Shown: positions 33,776 through 42,793 of the stretch, in pieces | Layout of the letters: the number at the start of each line of letters is the position of its first letter | Position numbering within the stretch: position 1 is the stretch's first letter | Assembly: GCA_900542045.1 (NCBI GenBank) | Contig: UQMI01000009.1 | Location: 1-64,000, forward strand | Length of the DNA stretch: 64,000 bases | From: an uncultured Blautia sp. | GTDB taxonomy: Bacteria; Bacillota; Clostridia; Lachnospirales; Lachnospiraceae | Reading direction: 5' to 3' | Program-made: the position numbers and the translations under genes | The notes under the pieces: model-generated | Seen by the model: only the letters and a program-made list of their open reading frames with translations | The model's database searches: none | What the model was told of the DNA's origin: nothing

Positions 33776-36700
33776 ATGGCAAGAAAGATGAAAACCATGG
33801 ATGGTAACCATGCAGCCGCTCATGCTTCCTACGCATATTCCGATGTAGCTGCTATTTACCCGATTACCCCTTCATCTGTTATGGCTGAAGCTACAGACGA
33901 GTGGGCAACCCAGGGTAGAAAGAACATCTTTGGACAGGAAGTACAGGTAACAGAGATGCAGTCTGAAGCCGGCGCAGCTGGTGCAGTACATGGCTCTCTG
34001 GCAGCTGGTGCTCTGACAACTACTTATACAGCTTCTCAGGGTCTGCTGCTGATGATCCCCAACCTGTACAAAATTGCCGGTGAGCAGCTTCCGGGCGTTA
34101 TCAACGTATCTGCCCGTGCACTTGCCAGCCATGCATTATCTATTTTCGGAGATCACTCTGACGTAATGGCATGCCGTCAGACAGGATGCGCAATGCTGTG
34201 CGAATCTTCCGTACAGGAAGTTATGGACCTGACTCCGGTGGCACACTGTGCAGCAATCAAAGGAAAAGTTCCTTTCATTAATTTCTTTGATGGATTCCGT
34301 ACTTCTCACGAAATTCAGAAAATTGAAACCTGGGATTACGAAGATCTGAAAGAAATGGTAGATATGGATGCGGTTAACGAGTTCCGTGCCCATGCACTGA
34401 ATCCAAATCATCCTTGCCAGAGAGGTTCTGCTCAGAACCCGGATATCTTCTTCCAGGCCAGAGAGGCATGCAATCCTTACTATGATGCTCTTCCTGCAGT
34501 AGTACAGGAGTACATGGACAAGGTAAATGCCAAGATCGGTACGGACTACAAACTGTTTAACTACTATGGTGCAGCAGACGCAGAGCACGTAATCGTTGCT
34601 ATGGGTTCTGTAAATGATACCATTGAAGAGACCATCGACTACTTAACAGCAGCAGGGAAGAAAGTGGGCGTTGTAAAAGTACGTCTGTACAGACCATTCT
34701 GCGCAGAAGCTCTGATCGCTGCTATTCCTGAGACTGTAAAACAGATTTCTGTATTAGACAGAACAAAAGAGCCTGGTGCTCTGGGCGAGCCTCTGTATCT
34801 TGATGTAGTAGCTGCCTTAAGAGGAACCAAGTTCGAATCTGTTCCTGTATTCTCCGGACGTTACGGCCTGGGCTCCAAGGATACAACTCCTTCTCAGATC
34901 GTTGCTGTATACGAGAACACAGAAAAAGAAAAATTCACCATCGGTATCGAAGATGATGTGACCAACCTGTCTCTGAAGGTAGGCGCTCCTCTGGTTACTA
35001 CTCCGGAAGGAACCATCAACTGTAAGTTCTGGGGTCTTGGCGCTGACGGTACAGTAGGTGCCAACAAGAACTCCATCAAGATCATTGGTGACAACACAGA
35101 CATGTACGCACAGGCTTACTTTGATTATGACTCCAAGAAGTCCGGCGGTGTAACCATGTCTCACCTGCGTTTTGGTAAGAAACCGATCAAATCCACATAC
35201 CTGATCCATCAGGCAAACTTTGTTGCATGTCACAATCCTTCTTATGTGAACAAATACAACATGGTTCAGGAACTGGTAGACGGCGGTACATTCCTTCTGA
35301 ACTGCCCATGGGATATGGAAGGTCTGGAAAAACATCTGCCGGGACAGGTGAAAGCATTTATCGCTAACCACAACATCAAATTCTATGTGATCGACGGTAT
35401 CAAGATCGGTAAGGAGATCGGACTTGGCGGACGTATCAACACGGTTCTTCAGTCTGCATTCTTCAAGCTGGCCAACATCATTCCGGAAGAGCATGCCATC
35501 GAGCTGATGAAAGCAGCTGCAAAGGCTACTTATGGACGTAAGGGCGACAAGATCGTACAGATGAACTATGACGCCATCGATGCCGGTGCAAAACAGGTTG
35601 TAGAAGTACAGGTTCCGGAAAGCTGGAAAGACTGTGCAGACGAAGGTCTGTTCATGGCACACGCAGAAGGCGGACGTCAGGACGTTGTGGACTTTGTAAA
35701 CAACATTCAGGCAAAAGTAAATGCACAGGAAGGAAATACTCTGCCTGTATCTGCATTTAAGGATTATGTAGATGGTACAACACCATCCGGTTCTTCCGCA
35801 TTCGAAAAACGTGGTATCGCAGTGGATATCCCTGTTTGGCAGCCGGAGAACTGTATCCAGTGTAACCGTTGTGCATATGTCTGCCCGCACGCAGTTATCC
35901 GTCCGGTAGCTCTGACAGAAGAAGAAGCTGCAGCAGCTCCAGAAGGACTGAAGACACTGCCGATGACAGGTATGCCTCAGTATAAATTCGCAATGACCGT
36001 TTCTGCTTATGACTGTACAGGCTGCGGTTCCTGTGCAAATGTCTGCCCGGGCAAGAAGGGTGCAAAAGCACTGGCAATGGAAAACATGGAAGCCAATGCC
36101 GGCGAGCAGAAATATTTCGACTATGGCGTAGCACTTCCTGTAAAAGAAGACGTGATCGCTAAATTTAAAGAGACTACTGTAAAGGGAAGCCAGTTCAAAC
36201 AGCCGCTCCTTGAGTTCTCCGGAGCCTGTGCTGGATGTGGTGAGACACCTTACGCAAAACTGATCACTCAGCTGTTCGGTGACAGAATGTACATTGCAAA
36301 CGCAACAGGATGCTCCTCTATCTGGGGTAACTCTTCACCGTCCACTCCTTATACCGTAAATGCCAAAGGACAGGGTCCTGCATGGTCCAACTCTCTGTTC
36401 GAGGATAACGCAGAATTCGGTTACGGTATGCTTCTGGCTCAGACTGCAATCCGTGACGGTCTGAAAGCAAAAGTAGAAGATCTGGTTGCCAACGGCAATA
36501 ACGAAGATGTAAAGGCAGCAGGACAGGAATGGCTGGATACCTTTGCATGCGGCGCTACCAACGGCACAGCAACCGACAAACTGGTGGCTGCTCTGGAAGC
36601 ATGCGGATGCGACAAGGCAAAAGAAATCCTGGTTCAGAAAGACTTCCTGGCTAAGAAATCCCAGTGGGTATTCGGCGGTGACGGATGGGCTTATGATATT

Positions 36701-37306
36701 GGATTCGGCGGCGTAGACCATGTACTGGCCAGCGGCAAAGACATCAACGTAATGGTATTCGATACAGAAGTTTACTCCAACACTGGCGGACAGGCTTCCA
36801 AGGCTACACCTACCGGTGCAATCGCTCAGTTCGCTGCAGGCGGTAAAGAAGTGAAGAAGAAAGATATGGCTTCCATCGCAATGAGCTATGGTTATGTATA
36901 CGTAGCACAGATCGCTATGGGTGCTGATTACAACCAGACTGTGAAAGCAATTGCTGAGGCAGAGGCTTATCCGGGACCATCACTGATCATCGCTTATGCT
37001 CCATGTATCAACCATGGTATCAAGAAAGGTATGAGCAAAGCTCAGACAGAAGAAGAACTGGCAGTTAAGTGCGGATACTGGCATCTGTTCCGTTTCAATC
37101 CGGCAGCAGACAACAAGTTCACACTGGACAGCAAGCTTCCTTCGGGCGATTATCAGGAATTCCTGGACGGCGAGGTTCGTTACAATTCTCTGAAACGTTC
37201 CAACCCGGCCAAAGCAGAAAGACTGTTCGCTCTGAACGAAGAGCAGGCTAAAGACAGATATGCATATCTGAACAAGCTGGTTAATCTGTACGGAAAAGAC
37301 GAATAA
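33776..37306 (+). CDS. nifJ: Pyruvate:ferredoxin (flavodoxin) oxidoreductase, single-chain
   Basis: This 1176-residue protein is a complete one-chain PFOR that converts pyruvate and CoA to acetyl-CoA, CO2 and reduced ferredoxin. Order: alpha-type domain (SYAYSDVAAIYPITPSSVMAE at the N-terminus), transketolase C-terminal-like domain, gamma domain, then a ferredoxin domain with clusters starting at C693 (CIQCNRCAYVC) and C747 (CTGCGSCANVC). The TPP domain comes last, with CAGCGETPYAK, ATGCSSIWG and the GDGWAYDIG...SNTGGQ motif from about residue 967. The regular, biased codon choice compared with neighbours suggests high expression. AAGGAGG precedes ATG 33776, and a strong terminator follows. 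Confidence 0.97.
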   Translation: MARKMKTMDGNHAAAHASYAYSDVAAIYPITPSSVMAEATDEWATQGRKNIFGQEVQVTEMQSEAGAAGAVHGSLAAGALTTTYTASQGLLLMIPNLYKIAGEQLPGVINVSARALASHALSIFGDHSDVMACRQTGCAMLCESSVQEVMDLTPVAHCAAIKGKVPFINFFDGFRTSHEIQKIETWDYEDLKEMVDMDAVNEFRAHALNPNHPCQRGSAQNPDIFFQAREACNPYYDALPAVVQEYMDKVNAKIGTDYKLFNYYGAADAEHVIVAMGSVNDTIEETIDYLTAAGKKVGVVKVRLYRPFCAEALIAAIPETVKQISVLDRTKEPGALGEPLYLDVVAALRGTKFESVPVFSGRYGLGSKDTTPSQIVAVYENTEKEKFTIGIEDDVTNLSLKVGAPLVTTPEGTINCKFWGLGADGTVGANKNSIKIIGDNTDMYAQAYFDYDSKKSGGVTMSHLRFGKKPIKSTYLIHQANFVACHNPSYVNKYNMVQELVDGGTFLLNCPWDMEGLEKHLPGQVKAFIANHNIKFYVIDGIKIGKEIGLGGRINTVLQSAFFKLANIIPEEHAIELMKAAAKATYGRKGDKIVQMNYDAIDAGAKQVVEVQVPESWKDCADEGLFMAHAEGGRQDVVDFVNNIQAKVNAQEGNTLPVSAFKDYVDGTTPSGSSAFEKRGIAVDIPVWQPENCIQCNRCAYVCPHAVIRPVALTEEEAAAAPEGLKTLPMTGMPQYKFAMTVSAYDCTGCGSCANVCPGKKGAKALAMENMEANAGEQKYFDYGVALPVKEDVIAKFKETTVKGSQFKQPLLEFSGACAGCGETPYAKLITQLFGDRMYIANATGCSSIWGNSSPSTPYTVNAKGQGPAWSNSLFEDNAEFGYGMLLAQTAIRDGLKAKVEDLVANGNNEDVKAAGQEWLDTFACGATNGTATDKLVAALEACGCDKAKEILVQKDFLAKKSQWVFGGDGWAYDIGFGGVDHVLASGKDINVMVFDTEVYSNTGGQASKATPTGAIAQFAAGGKEVKKKDMASIAMSYGYVYVAQIAMGADYNQTVKAIAEAEAYPGPSLIIAYAPCINHGIKKGMSKAQTEEELAVKCGYWHLFRFNPAADNKFTLDSKLPSGDYQEFLDGEVRYNSLKRSNPAKAERLFALNEEQAKDRYAYLNKLVNLYGKDE

Positions 37307-37352
37307 TAAAAGACAATGGGATTCGCGAGTCGAATGTGATTGACTGACAATG

Positions 37353-37382
37353 GGGTCAGTGCGAAAGCACTGGCCCTGTTTT
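37353..37382 (+). terminator. Terminator of nifJ
   Basis: GGGTCAGTGC (37353-37362) pairs with GCACTGGCCC (37367-37376) around a GAAA tetraloop, followed by TGTTTTA. Confidence 0.85.
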
Positions 37383-37429
37383 ATATATGGATACTTACGG
37401 ATGTTTCGAAGAAATGAGGAGGTACACAT

Positions 37430-37573
37430 ATGGAAGATTGGAAAAAAGAGCCGGACGGCCATCCGCAAGAGACAGAAAAACAGGAGCCGGAATTGTCGGC
37501 CACTTGGGCAGAAGACGCACTGGCAGACCTGGAGGATTTTATCGAAGAACAGGGAATCTATATCCGGCAGTGA
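37430..37573 (+). CDS. Small acidic protein of 47 residues, unknown
   Basis: ATG 37430 lies behind a strong AGGAGG (37417-37422) and opens a 47-residue frame, MEDWKKEPDG to FIEEQGIYIRQ, with many Glu/Asp and a predicted helix from ATWAEDALADLEDFIEEQ. The ribosome-binding site and position between a terminator and gtrA support it being real. It has no recognised family. It may be co-transcribed with gtrA. Confidence 0.5.
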   Translation: MEDWKKEPDGHPQETEKQEPELSATWAEDALADLEDFIEEQGIYIRQ

Positions 37574-37808
37574 ACGTCTGGCAGAAAAGGAAATCTGTGT
37601 CTGACAGGAGAGCGAAAAGGGAAGGATCGATCCGGCGGTATGGACCATTCCCATCTGCTCTTTCTGCGCATTTTTTTGCGAGCTTTTTGCGCACTTTTTG
37701 AGCACTTTTTGAGCCGGGACATAAAGCTGTTCATTTGACGGGGAATGTGATAGAATGGAAGTGTTGCGGCAGCAGCTGAAAAACAGAAAAAGCAGGAGAG
37801 AAAAGACC

Positions 37809-38252
37809 ATGAAGAAACTGACAGCTTTGTTTTGGAGGTGTTATCATAATTCTGTTTTGCGTTATATCTTCTTCGGCGGACTGACGACACTGGTAAACCT
37901 GGTCAGCTTTTATCTGCTGAGAAGTGTGGCAGGCTTTCCCCTGCAGGGGGCGAACCTGATTTCTATCATACTGGCTGTTTTATTTGCGTATGTGGTAAAT
38001 GCCAGATATGTGTTTGAGAAAAAATGTGATACATGGAAGGAGCATCTGGAACAGTTCGGCCGGTTCATCGGAGCCAGAGCCGTGACCATGGTGGTGGAAG
38101 TGGCGGGAGTCTGGCTCACTGTGCAGGTGGGCAATCTGCCGGATATGTGGGGAAAATTTCTGACACAATTTCTGGTCCTGGTCCTGAATTATCTGTTCAG
38201 CCGTTTCTTTGTATTTGCGGATACCAGGCGCAAACATTCCAAATCTGCCTGA
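37809..38252 (+). CDS. GtrA-family membrane protein
   Basis: This 147-residue protein has four membrane segments and the GtrA pattern: RYIFFGGLTTLVNLVSFYLL at the N-terminus, LFAYVVNARYVFEK in the middle, and FLVLVLNYLFSRFFVF near the end. GtrA proteins are linked to flipping or transfer of lipid-linked sugars for cell-wall or surface glycans. ATG 37809 follows AGGAGAG. No glycosyltransferase is adjacent. Confidence 0.88.
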   Translation: MKKLTALFWRCYHNSVLRYIFFGGLTTLVNLVSFYLLRSVAGFPLQGANLISIILAVLFAYVVNARYVFEKKCDTWKEHLEQFGRFIGARAVTMVVEVAGVWLTVQVGNLPDMWGKFLTQFLVLVLNYLFSRFFVFADTRRKHSKSA

Positions 38253-38359
38253 ACCTGATAAGGGCGGATTGTGGGGCCTGCCGGAGCAGGAGCAGCAAAG
38301 TGCAGAGCCATTTTCCTGATGCCTTCTGGCACCATGCTCATTCACAGGAAAAGATTAGC

Positions 38360-38395
38360 GGGGCCGGAGTGATTCGAGAGAATCATTCCGGCCCC
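38360..38395 (+). terminator. Hairpin downstream of gtrA
   Basis: A 15-base stem, perfect but for one G-T pair (38360-38374 with 38381-38395), with loop CGAGAG. The T-tract is missing, so it may be a factor-dependent or bidirectional terminator. Confidence 0.55.
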
Positions 38396-38434
38396 CTGTG
38401 CAGGATTATCTATTTCCTGACAAACCTGTTCTCT

Positions 38435-38592
38435 GCCTGTCGGTATGGTAGAAATCCAATATATGGGAAGTGCACCTGTGATTCCAAGATTTCCACCCAA
38501 CTCGTACAGATCCATGTCCACAGGTTGGATTTGGATTTTCAAATACGTACAGAAGTATTTTTCTCCGTGTCTACATTATAGGGTACAGTATA
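38435..38592. repeat. Degenerate leading copies of the 53-bp repeat
   Basis: One recognisable copy starts at 38435 (GCCTGTCGGTATGGTAGAAATCC) and is 158 bases, about three periods, before the first good copy. The sequence between holds only traces (GTACAGA, GTACAGAAG). Confidence 0.6.
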
Positions 38593-39118
38593 GCCTGCCG
38601 GTACGGTAGAAATCCGGAAACTGAGAATACCACCGTATAAATAAGCCTGTCGGTACGGTAGGAATTCATGAAACTGAGAAAGCTACCGTATAAATAGGCC
38701 TACGGTTACGGTAGGAATCCGGGGAACCGAGAATACCACCGTATAAATAGGCCTACGGTTACGGTAGGAATCCAATATATGGGAATTGCACCCGTAATTC
38801 CAAGAGAGTCAGTACGGTAGGAATCCATGAAACTGAGAAAGCTACCGTATAAATAGGCTTGCGGTTACGGTAGGAAATCCGGAAACTGAGAATACCACCG
38901 CATAAATATGCCTGTCAGTACGGTAGGAAATCCGGAAACTAGAAATACCACCGTATAAATAAGCCTGTCGGTACGGTAGGAATCCAACATATGGGAATTG
39001 CACCCGTAATTCCAAGAGTGTCAGTACGGTAGGAATCCGAGAAACCGAGAAAGCTACCGTATAAACAGGCTTGCGGTTACGGTGGAAATCCGGGGAAGTT
39101 CTATCTGTACCGTATCAA
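38593..39118. repeat. Array of ten 53-bp imperfect tandem repeats, hairpin-forming, non-coding
   Basis: The core GGTACGGTAGGAATCC or GGTTACGGTAGGAATCC begins at 38600, 38652, 38704, 38757, 38810, 38864, 38916, 38970, 39022 and 39075, so the step is 52-54 bases, close to 53. Units come in three kinds. A units (…GGAAACTGAGAATACCACCGTATAAAT) and C units (…ATGAAACTGAGAAAGCTACCGTATAAAT) each pair TACGGTAG with CTACCGTA or CCACCGTA. B units contain GGAATT GCACCCGT AATTCC. The period is not a multiple of three, so it does not code for protein. The unit lengths and conserved 'spacers' exclude CRISPR. Confidence 0.92.
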
Positions 39119-39349
39119 AAAATTGCATCACAGGGTCATGGAAAAGACAGAATGTTCCGCTTACCATTTCCTGGTGTGCAAAATACTTTGCAAATGAGAA
39201 GGGCAGAGCGGAAGATGCGAACTCTTCTATGGACTTGCCATTTTGTGTGTGATAAAATTAGGATATGGGAGCTCAGGACAGAAAATATTCGATTGAAAAG
39301 TGCTGGACTCCCAGCATCATGATACTACTAAGAACAGGAGATAAATGCC
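39119..39349 (+). promoter_or_regulatory. Leader of the cobT operon
   Basis: A likely promoter, TGGACT (39230-39235) and TAAAAT (39253-39258), has a 17-base spacer. The 5' untranslated region includes a small perfect hairpin TGCTGG ACTC CCAGCA (39301-39316). I looked for a cobalamin riboswitch (B12-box) and found none, although the genes are cobalamin salvage genes. Confidence 0.55.
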
Positions 39350-40402
39350 ATGAATTTACAGGAAACAGTTGAGAAGATCCAACCTATTGACCGTAAGATG
39401 ATGCAGGTGGCGCAGAAGCGCTGGGACAGTATTGCCCATCCGCTGCACAGCCTGGGCTTATTTGAAGATGTTCTGGTGGAGATTGCCGGGATGACCGGCC
39501 GCCAGGATATGAAGATCCGGAAGAAAGCCCTGGTTACCATGTGTGCGGATAATGGCGTAGTGGAAGAGGGAGTGACCCAGACCGGCCAGGAAGTAACGGC
39601 TCTGGTAGCGGAGAACTTTCTCGTTACACAGGCGGCCGCCAGTATTTTATGCCGGGAATGCGGTGCAGATATTTATCCTGTGGATGTGGGAATGGCTGTA
39701 GATACAAAAGTACCCAGCTTTAAGACTTCCTATGGAACAAAAAATATGGCAAAGGAACCTGCCATGACAAGAGAAGAAGCAATCCATGCCCTGGAAGTGG
39801 GAATCCATATGGCAGAAAAGCTGGTGGGCAAAGGCTATGGCATGCTGGCCACCGGTGAGATGGGTATTGGAAATACCACCACCAGCAGTGCGGTGGCATC
39901 GGTGCTGCTGCACAAACCGGTGGAAGAAATGACCGGACGGGGGGCCGGCCTGTCCGGAGAAGGACTGAAGAAGAAGATTGCTGTGATCAAACAGGCCATT
40001 GATATGCACAAGCCGGATCCGGAAGATGCCATTGATGTGCTGGCCAAGGTAGGCGGATTTGATATTGCGGGAATGGCAGGCGTATGCCTGGGCGCGGCAG
40101 CGCTGCACACACCGGTGGTGATCGATGGATTTATTTCCGGCGTGTCTGCTTTGGTGGCAGTACGGATCTGCCCGGAAGCTGCGGAATACATGATCGCTTC
40201 CCATGTGTCTTCGGAACCGGCTGCACAGATGATCCTGGATGCGCTGGGCAAGAAAGCCTTTCTTCATGCGGAGATGCACTGGGGCGAGGGTACGGGAGCC
40301 GTTACGCTCTTCCCGCTGCTGGATATGGCAGCATCCGTCTATAACTCCATGAGTACTTTCCAGGATATACAGATAGAGGAATATAAGCATTTTGAAGAAT
40401 AA
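39350..40402 (+). CDS. cobT: Nicotinate-nucleotide-dimethylbenzimidazole phosphoribosyltransferase
   Basis: This 350-residue CobT makes alpha-ribazole phosphate, the lower-ligand nucleotide of cobalamin. Motifs include MCADNGVVEEGVTQTGQEVT, GEMGIGNTTTSSAV, GRGAGLSGEGL, and the HWGEGTGAV segment with the catalytic-base Glu near the C-terminus. It heads cobT-cobU-cobS-cobU-like-cobC. ATG 39350 follows CAGGAG. Confidence 0.95.
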   Translation: MNLQETVEKIQPIDRKMMQVAQKRWDSIAHPLHSLGLFEDVLVEIAGMTGRQDMKIRKKALVTMCADNGVVEEGVTQTGQEVTALVAENFLVTQAAASILCRECGADIYPVDVGMAVDTKVPSFKTSYGTKNMAKEPAMTREEAIHALEVGIHMAEKLVGKGYGMLATGEMGIGNTTTSSAVASVLLHKPVEEMTGRGAGLSGEGLKKKIAVIKQAIDMHKPDPEDAIDVLAKVGGFDIAGMAGVCLGAAALHTPVVIDGFISGVSALVAVRICPEAAEYMIASHVSSEPAAQMILDALGKKAFLHAEMHWGEGTGAVTLFPLLDMAASVYNSMSTFQDIQIEEYKHFEE

Positions 40403-40417
40403 GCAAAGGGGTAATTT

Positions 40418-41002
40418 ATGCTGATAGTAGTTACAGGAGGAAGCGGCAGCGGGAAATCTGCATTCGCGGAAGACTGGATCCTGTCCGGAGGTGAAGGAAA
40501 ACGGATTTACATTGCCACTATGGAACCCTTTGGCACAGAAGGTGCCCGCCGGATCGCCAGACACCGGAAGATGCGGGAAGGCAAAGGTTTTGAGACAGTG
40601 GAACGCTATACGGATCTGAATGGACTGCGGATTCCGGAGAACAGCCATGTGCTGCTGGAGTGCATGTCGAATCTGGTGGCAAATGAAATTTTCCGTGAAG
40701 ACGGAGCGGGAGACCGTGTCCTGGAGGCTGTGGTTTCCGGAGTCCGTCATCTGCAGGCGGCAGCCGGACGGTTTTGTATTGTAACCAATGATATTTTCTC
40801 AGACGGAGTCTGTTATGAACAGGAGACTGTGCAGTATCAGAAATATCTGTCACAGGTCAATCAGGAGCTGGCACGGATGGCCAATGAAGTCATAGAAGTG
40901 GTTTACGGTGTTCCTGTATATCAGAAGGGAAATGCATTACAGAGCCTGAAGAGCGGGCCTGAACTTGCCGCAGATCCTGAAAGGAAAGGAGGAGAACGGT
41001 AA
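40418..41002 (+). CDS. cobU: Adenosylcobinamide kinase / adenosylcobinamide-phosphate guanylyltransferase
   Basis: This 194-residue CobU has the P-loop G7-GSGSGKS-14 and the RIARHRKMR histidine segment that carries GMP in the guanylyltransfer step. The C-terminal region reads TNDIFSDGVCYEQET rather than the usual (N/S)NEVGxGIVP, so part of the family signature has diverged. It prepares adenosyl-GDP-cobinamide for CobS. The missing signature appears instead in the small CobU-like protein two genes downstream. Confidence 0.85.
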   Translation: MLIVVTGGSGSGKSAFAEDWILSGGEGKRIYIATMEPFGTEGARRIARHRKMREGKGFETVERYTDLNGLRIPENSHVLLECMSNLVANEIFREDGAGDRVLEAVVSGVRHLQAAAGRFCIVTNDIFSDGVCYEQETVQYQKYLSQVNQELARMANEVIEVVYGVPVYQKGNALQSLKSGPELAADPERKGGER

Positions 41003-41791
41003 GTGAGCCGTTTATGGAACAGCTTTAAGATCTCTTTCTCCATGTATTCCAAGATTCCCATGCCGTACAGTGACTGGAGCGGGGAGAATATGAAGTATGT
41101 GATGGGATTTTTTCCCCTGATCGGTGTGGTCATCGGTATAGTGGCCGGGGCATGGGCCTGGATTGCGGAGACAATCGGTCTGGCCTTAGACAATCTGTTC
41201 CGGGTTGCCGTATGTACGGCAATCCCCCTGCTGATCACAGGCGGAATCCATATGGATGGATTTCTGGACACATCAGATGCGTTAAGTTCCTGGCAGGAGA
41301 AGGAACGAAGACTGGAGATACTGAAGGATTCCCATGCAGGGGCTTTTGCCATTATCAGCTGTGCGGTATACATGATCCTGTATATGGGAGCGGTAAGTGT
41401 GATTGAGGGAAAGACTTTTTTGCTGATAGGGTTTTATTATATGATCATCCGCGGGGCCAGCGGACTTTCTATTGTCCGCTTTCCAAAAGCGAAAAACACA
41501 GGACTGGCGGCTATGTTTTCAGATAACGCTCATAAAAATGTAATACAGATCTGGATGCTGGTCTATCTGGTGATCGGTGTGGTCTGTACGCTGGCAGTGA
41601 ACCCTGTTCCGGCAGTGGTATGCAATTTGCTGGTTCTGGGTATCTTTCTTTATTATCGATGGATGTCAGAGAAAAATTTTGGCGGGATCAACGGAGACCT
41701 GGCCGGCTGGTTTCTGCAGATGGCAGAGCTTCTGGTGATGCTGGGAGCAGCGGTGACGACTCTGGCAATGGGAGGCAGTTTATGGAATTGA
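41003..41791 (+). CDS. cobS: Adenosylcobinamide-GDP ribazoletransferase (cobalamin synthase)
   Basis: This 262-residue integral membrane protein with about seven segments joins GDP-cobinamide and alpha-ribazole. The family motif GGIHMDGFLDTSDALSSW (near residue 78), then DSHAGAFAI, is intact. The start is GTG at 41003, right after the cobU TAA and behind GGAGGAG. The stop overlaps the next gene by 10 bases. Confidence 0.94.
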   Translation: MSRLWNSFKISFSMYSKIPMPYSDWSGENMKYVMGFFPLIGVVIGIVAGAWAWIAETIGLALDNLFRVAVCTAIPLLITGGIHMDGFLDTSDALSSWQEKERRLEILKDSHAGAFAIISCAVYMILYMGAVSVIEGKTFLLIGFYYMIIRGASGLSIVRFPKAKNTGLAAMFSDNAHKNVIQIWMLVYLVIGVVCTLAVNPVPAVVCNLLVLGIFLYYRWMSEKNFGGINGDLAGWFLQMAELLVMLGAAVTTLAMGGSLWN

Positions 41792-42162
41792 TCGTTGGAG
41801 GTATTTTTCAGGGGCAGCTTGCCTACGGGCAGGAGCTGTTCCCGGATCTGGAATGGGTAGACGGCGCCGCCTGTTCTCTGGAAGATTTAAAGAGCGCCGG
41901 AGGCGTGTTTGATTTTCAGGAGCTGGTGCGCAGGCTTCTGGAAGAAAAAGAGCTGCCGGAGGATCTGGGAGACAGAATATACGAGGAAAATCCGGATCTG
42001 ATCGTAATCGCTAATGAAGTGGGCAGCGGCGTAGTGCCGGTGGATCCGTTGGAACGGGAGTTCCGGGAAAAAACAGGCCGCATCTGCACCTGTCTGGCCG
42101 GGCATTCCCATCGTGTGCATCGGGTGATCTGCGGTATTGGAAAGGTGATAAAAGATGCTTAG
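41782..42162 (+). CDS. Short CobU-like protein without a P-loop
   Basis: This 126-residue protein resembles CobU but is only about two thirds as long. Its N-terminus, GGIFQGQLAYGQ, lines up with the P-loop but the Lys and Ser are Gln12 and Leu13, so nucleotide binding is doubtful. The guanylate-phosphate histidine motif is absent. The C-terminal part is a good match to canonical CobU (IVIANEVGSGVVPVD... EFREKTGRI...VICGIGKVIK). It may be a second subunit or regulator of CobU. It overlaps cobS by 10 bases and cobC by 8 bases. Confidence 0.72.
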   Translation: MELIVGGIFQGQLAYGQELFPDLEWVDGAACSLEDLKSAGGVFDFQELVRRLLEEKELPEDLGDRIYEENPDLIVIANEVGSGVVPVDPLEREFREKTGRICTCLAGHSHRVHRVICGIGKVIKDA

Positions 42163-42775
42163 AATGTTGCTCATCCGTCATTCCATGACGGCGGGAAATC
42201 TGAAAAAGCGTTATATAGGTACTACGGATGAGCCGCTGTGCCCGGAAGGGGTGGAATTGATCCGGCAGGTGTTTTATCCCCAGGTGGAGGCAGTGTTCGT
42301 AAGCCCCATGCGCCGGTGCGTGGAGACGGCAGGCATTATTTATCCGAACCGCAGGCTGCACATCATTGATGAGTTGGCAGAGTGTGATTTTGGAGAATTT
42401 GAGAATAAAAATTATCAGGAATTATCCGGAAACGCCAATTACCAGAAATGGGTGGACAGCGGCGGCCAGCTTCCTTTTCCGGGAGGCGAAAGCCGGGAAG
42501 GGTTCCGCTGGCGGTGTCTGAATGGCTTTCAGAAAGTGGTCCACAACTGTATGCATCACAATATCACTTCGGCAGCGCTGGTCGTCCATGGAGGAACGAT
42601 CATGAATATCATGGAAACATATGCAAGGCCGGAACGTTCCTTTTACCAGTGGCAGGTAAAAAATGGCTGCGGGTATGCAGTGGAGCTGGATACAGAGCTG
42701 TGGAAGAAGAACCGGGAGGAACTGCGGGTGATCAGCAGGATCCCCGGCGCCCTGATCGAACGGCGGGAAAGATAA
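42155..42775 (+). CDS. cobC: Histidine-phosphatase, probable alpha-ribazole phosphatase
   Basis: This 206-residue phosphoglycerate-mutase-like phosphatase has LLIRHSMT (catalytic RH near the N-terminus), VSPMRRCVETA, the acid Glu in DELAECDFGEFE, and VVHGGTIMNIM. In the cobalamin operon it should remove the phosphate from alpha-ribazole phosphate or adenosylcobalamin phosphate. It overlaps the preceding gene by eight bases. Confidence 0.85.
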   Translation: MLRMLLIRHSMTAGNLKKRYIGTTDEPLCPEGVELIRQVFYPQVEAVFVSPMRRCVETAGIIYPNRRLHIIDELAECDFGEFENKNYQELSGNANYQKWVDSGGQLPFPGGESREGFRWRCLNGFQKVVHNCMHHNITSAALVVHGGTIMNIMETYARPERSFYQWQVKNGCGYAVELDTELWKKNREELRVISRIPGALIERRER

Positions 42776-42793
42776 GGCTGCGAAAGGAAACAA

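Noticed and set aside
38033..38581. 182-codon plus-strand frame over the gtrA end and its downstream gap
   Set aside because: It overlaps the well-supported gtrA gene in another frame and crosses a stable hairpin; composition is not protein-like.
38435..39118. CRISPR-like array
   Set aside because: The whole 53-bp unit is conserved, not just a short repeat; there are no unique spacers and no cas genes.
38593..39118. TPP riboswitch-like CTGAGA words inside the repeats
   Set aside because: The CTGAGA strings lack the other conserved TPP elements and recur at the repeat period.
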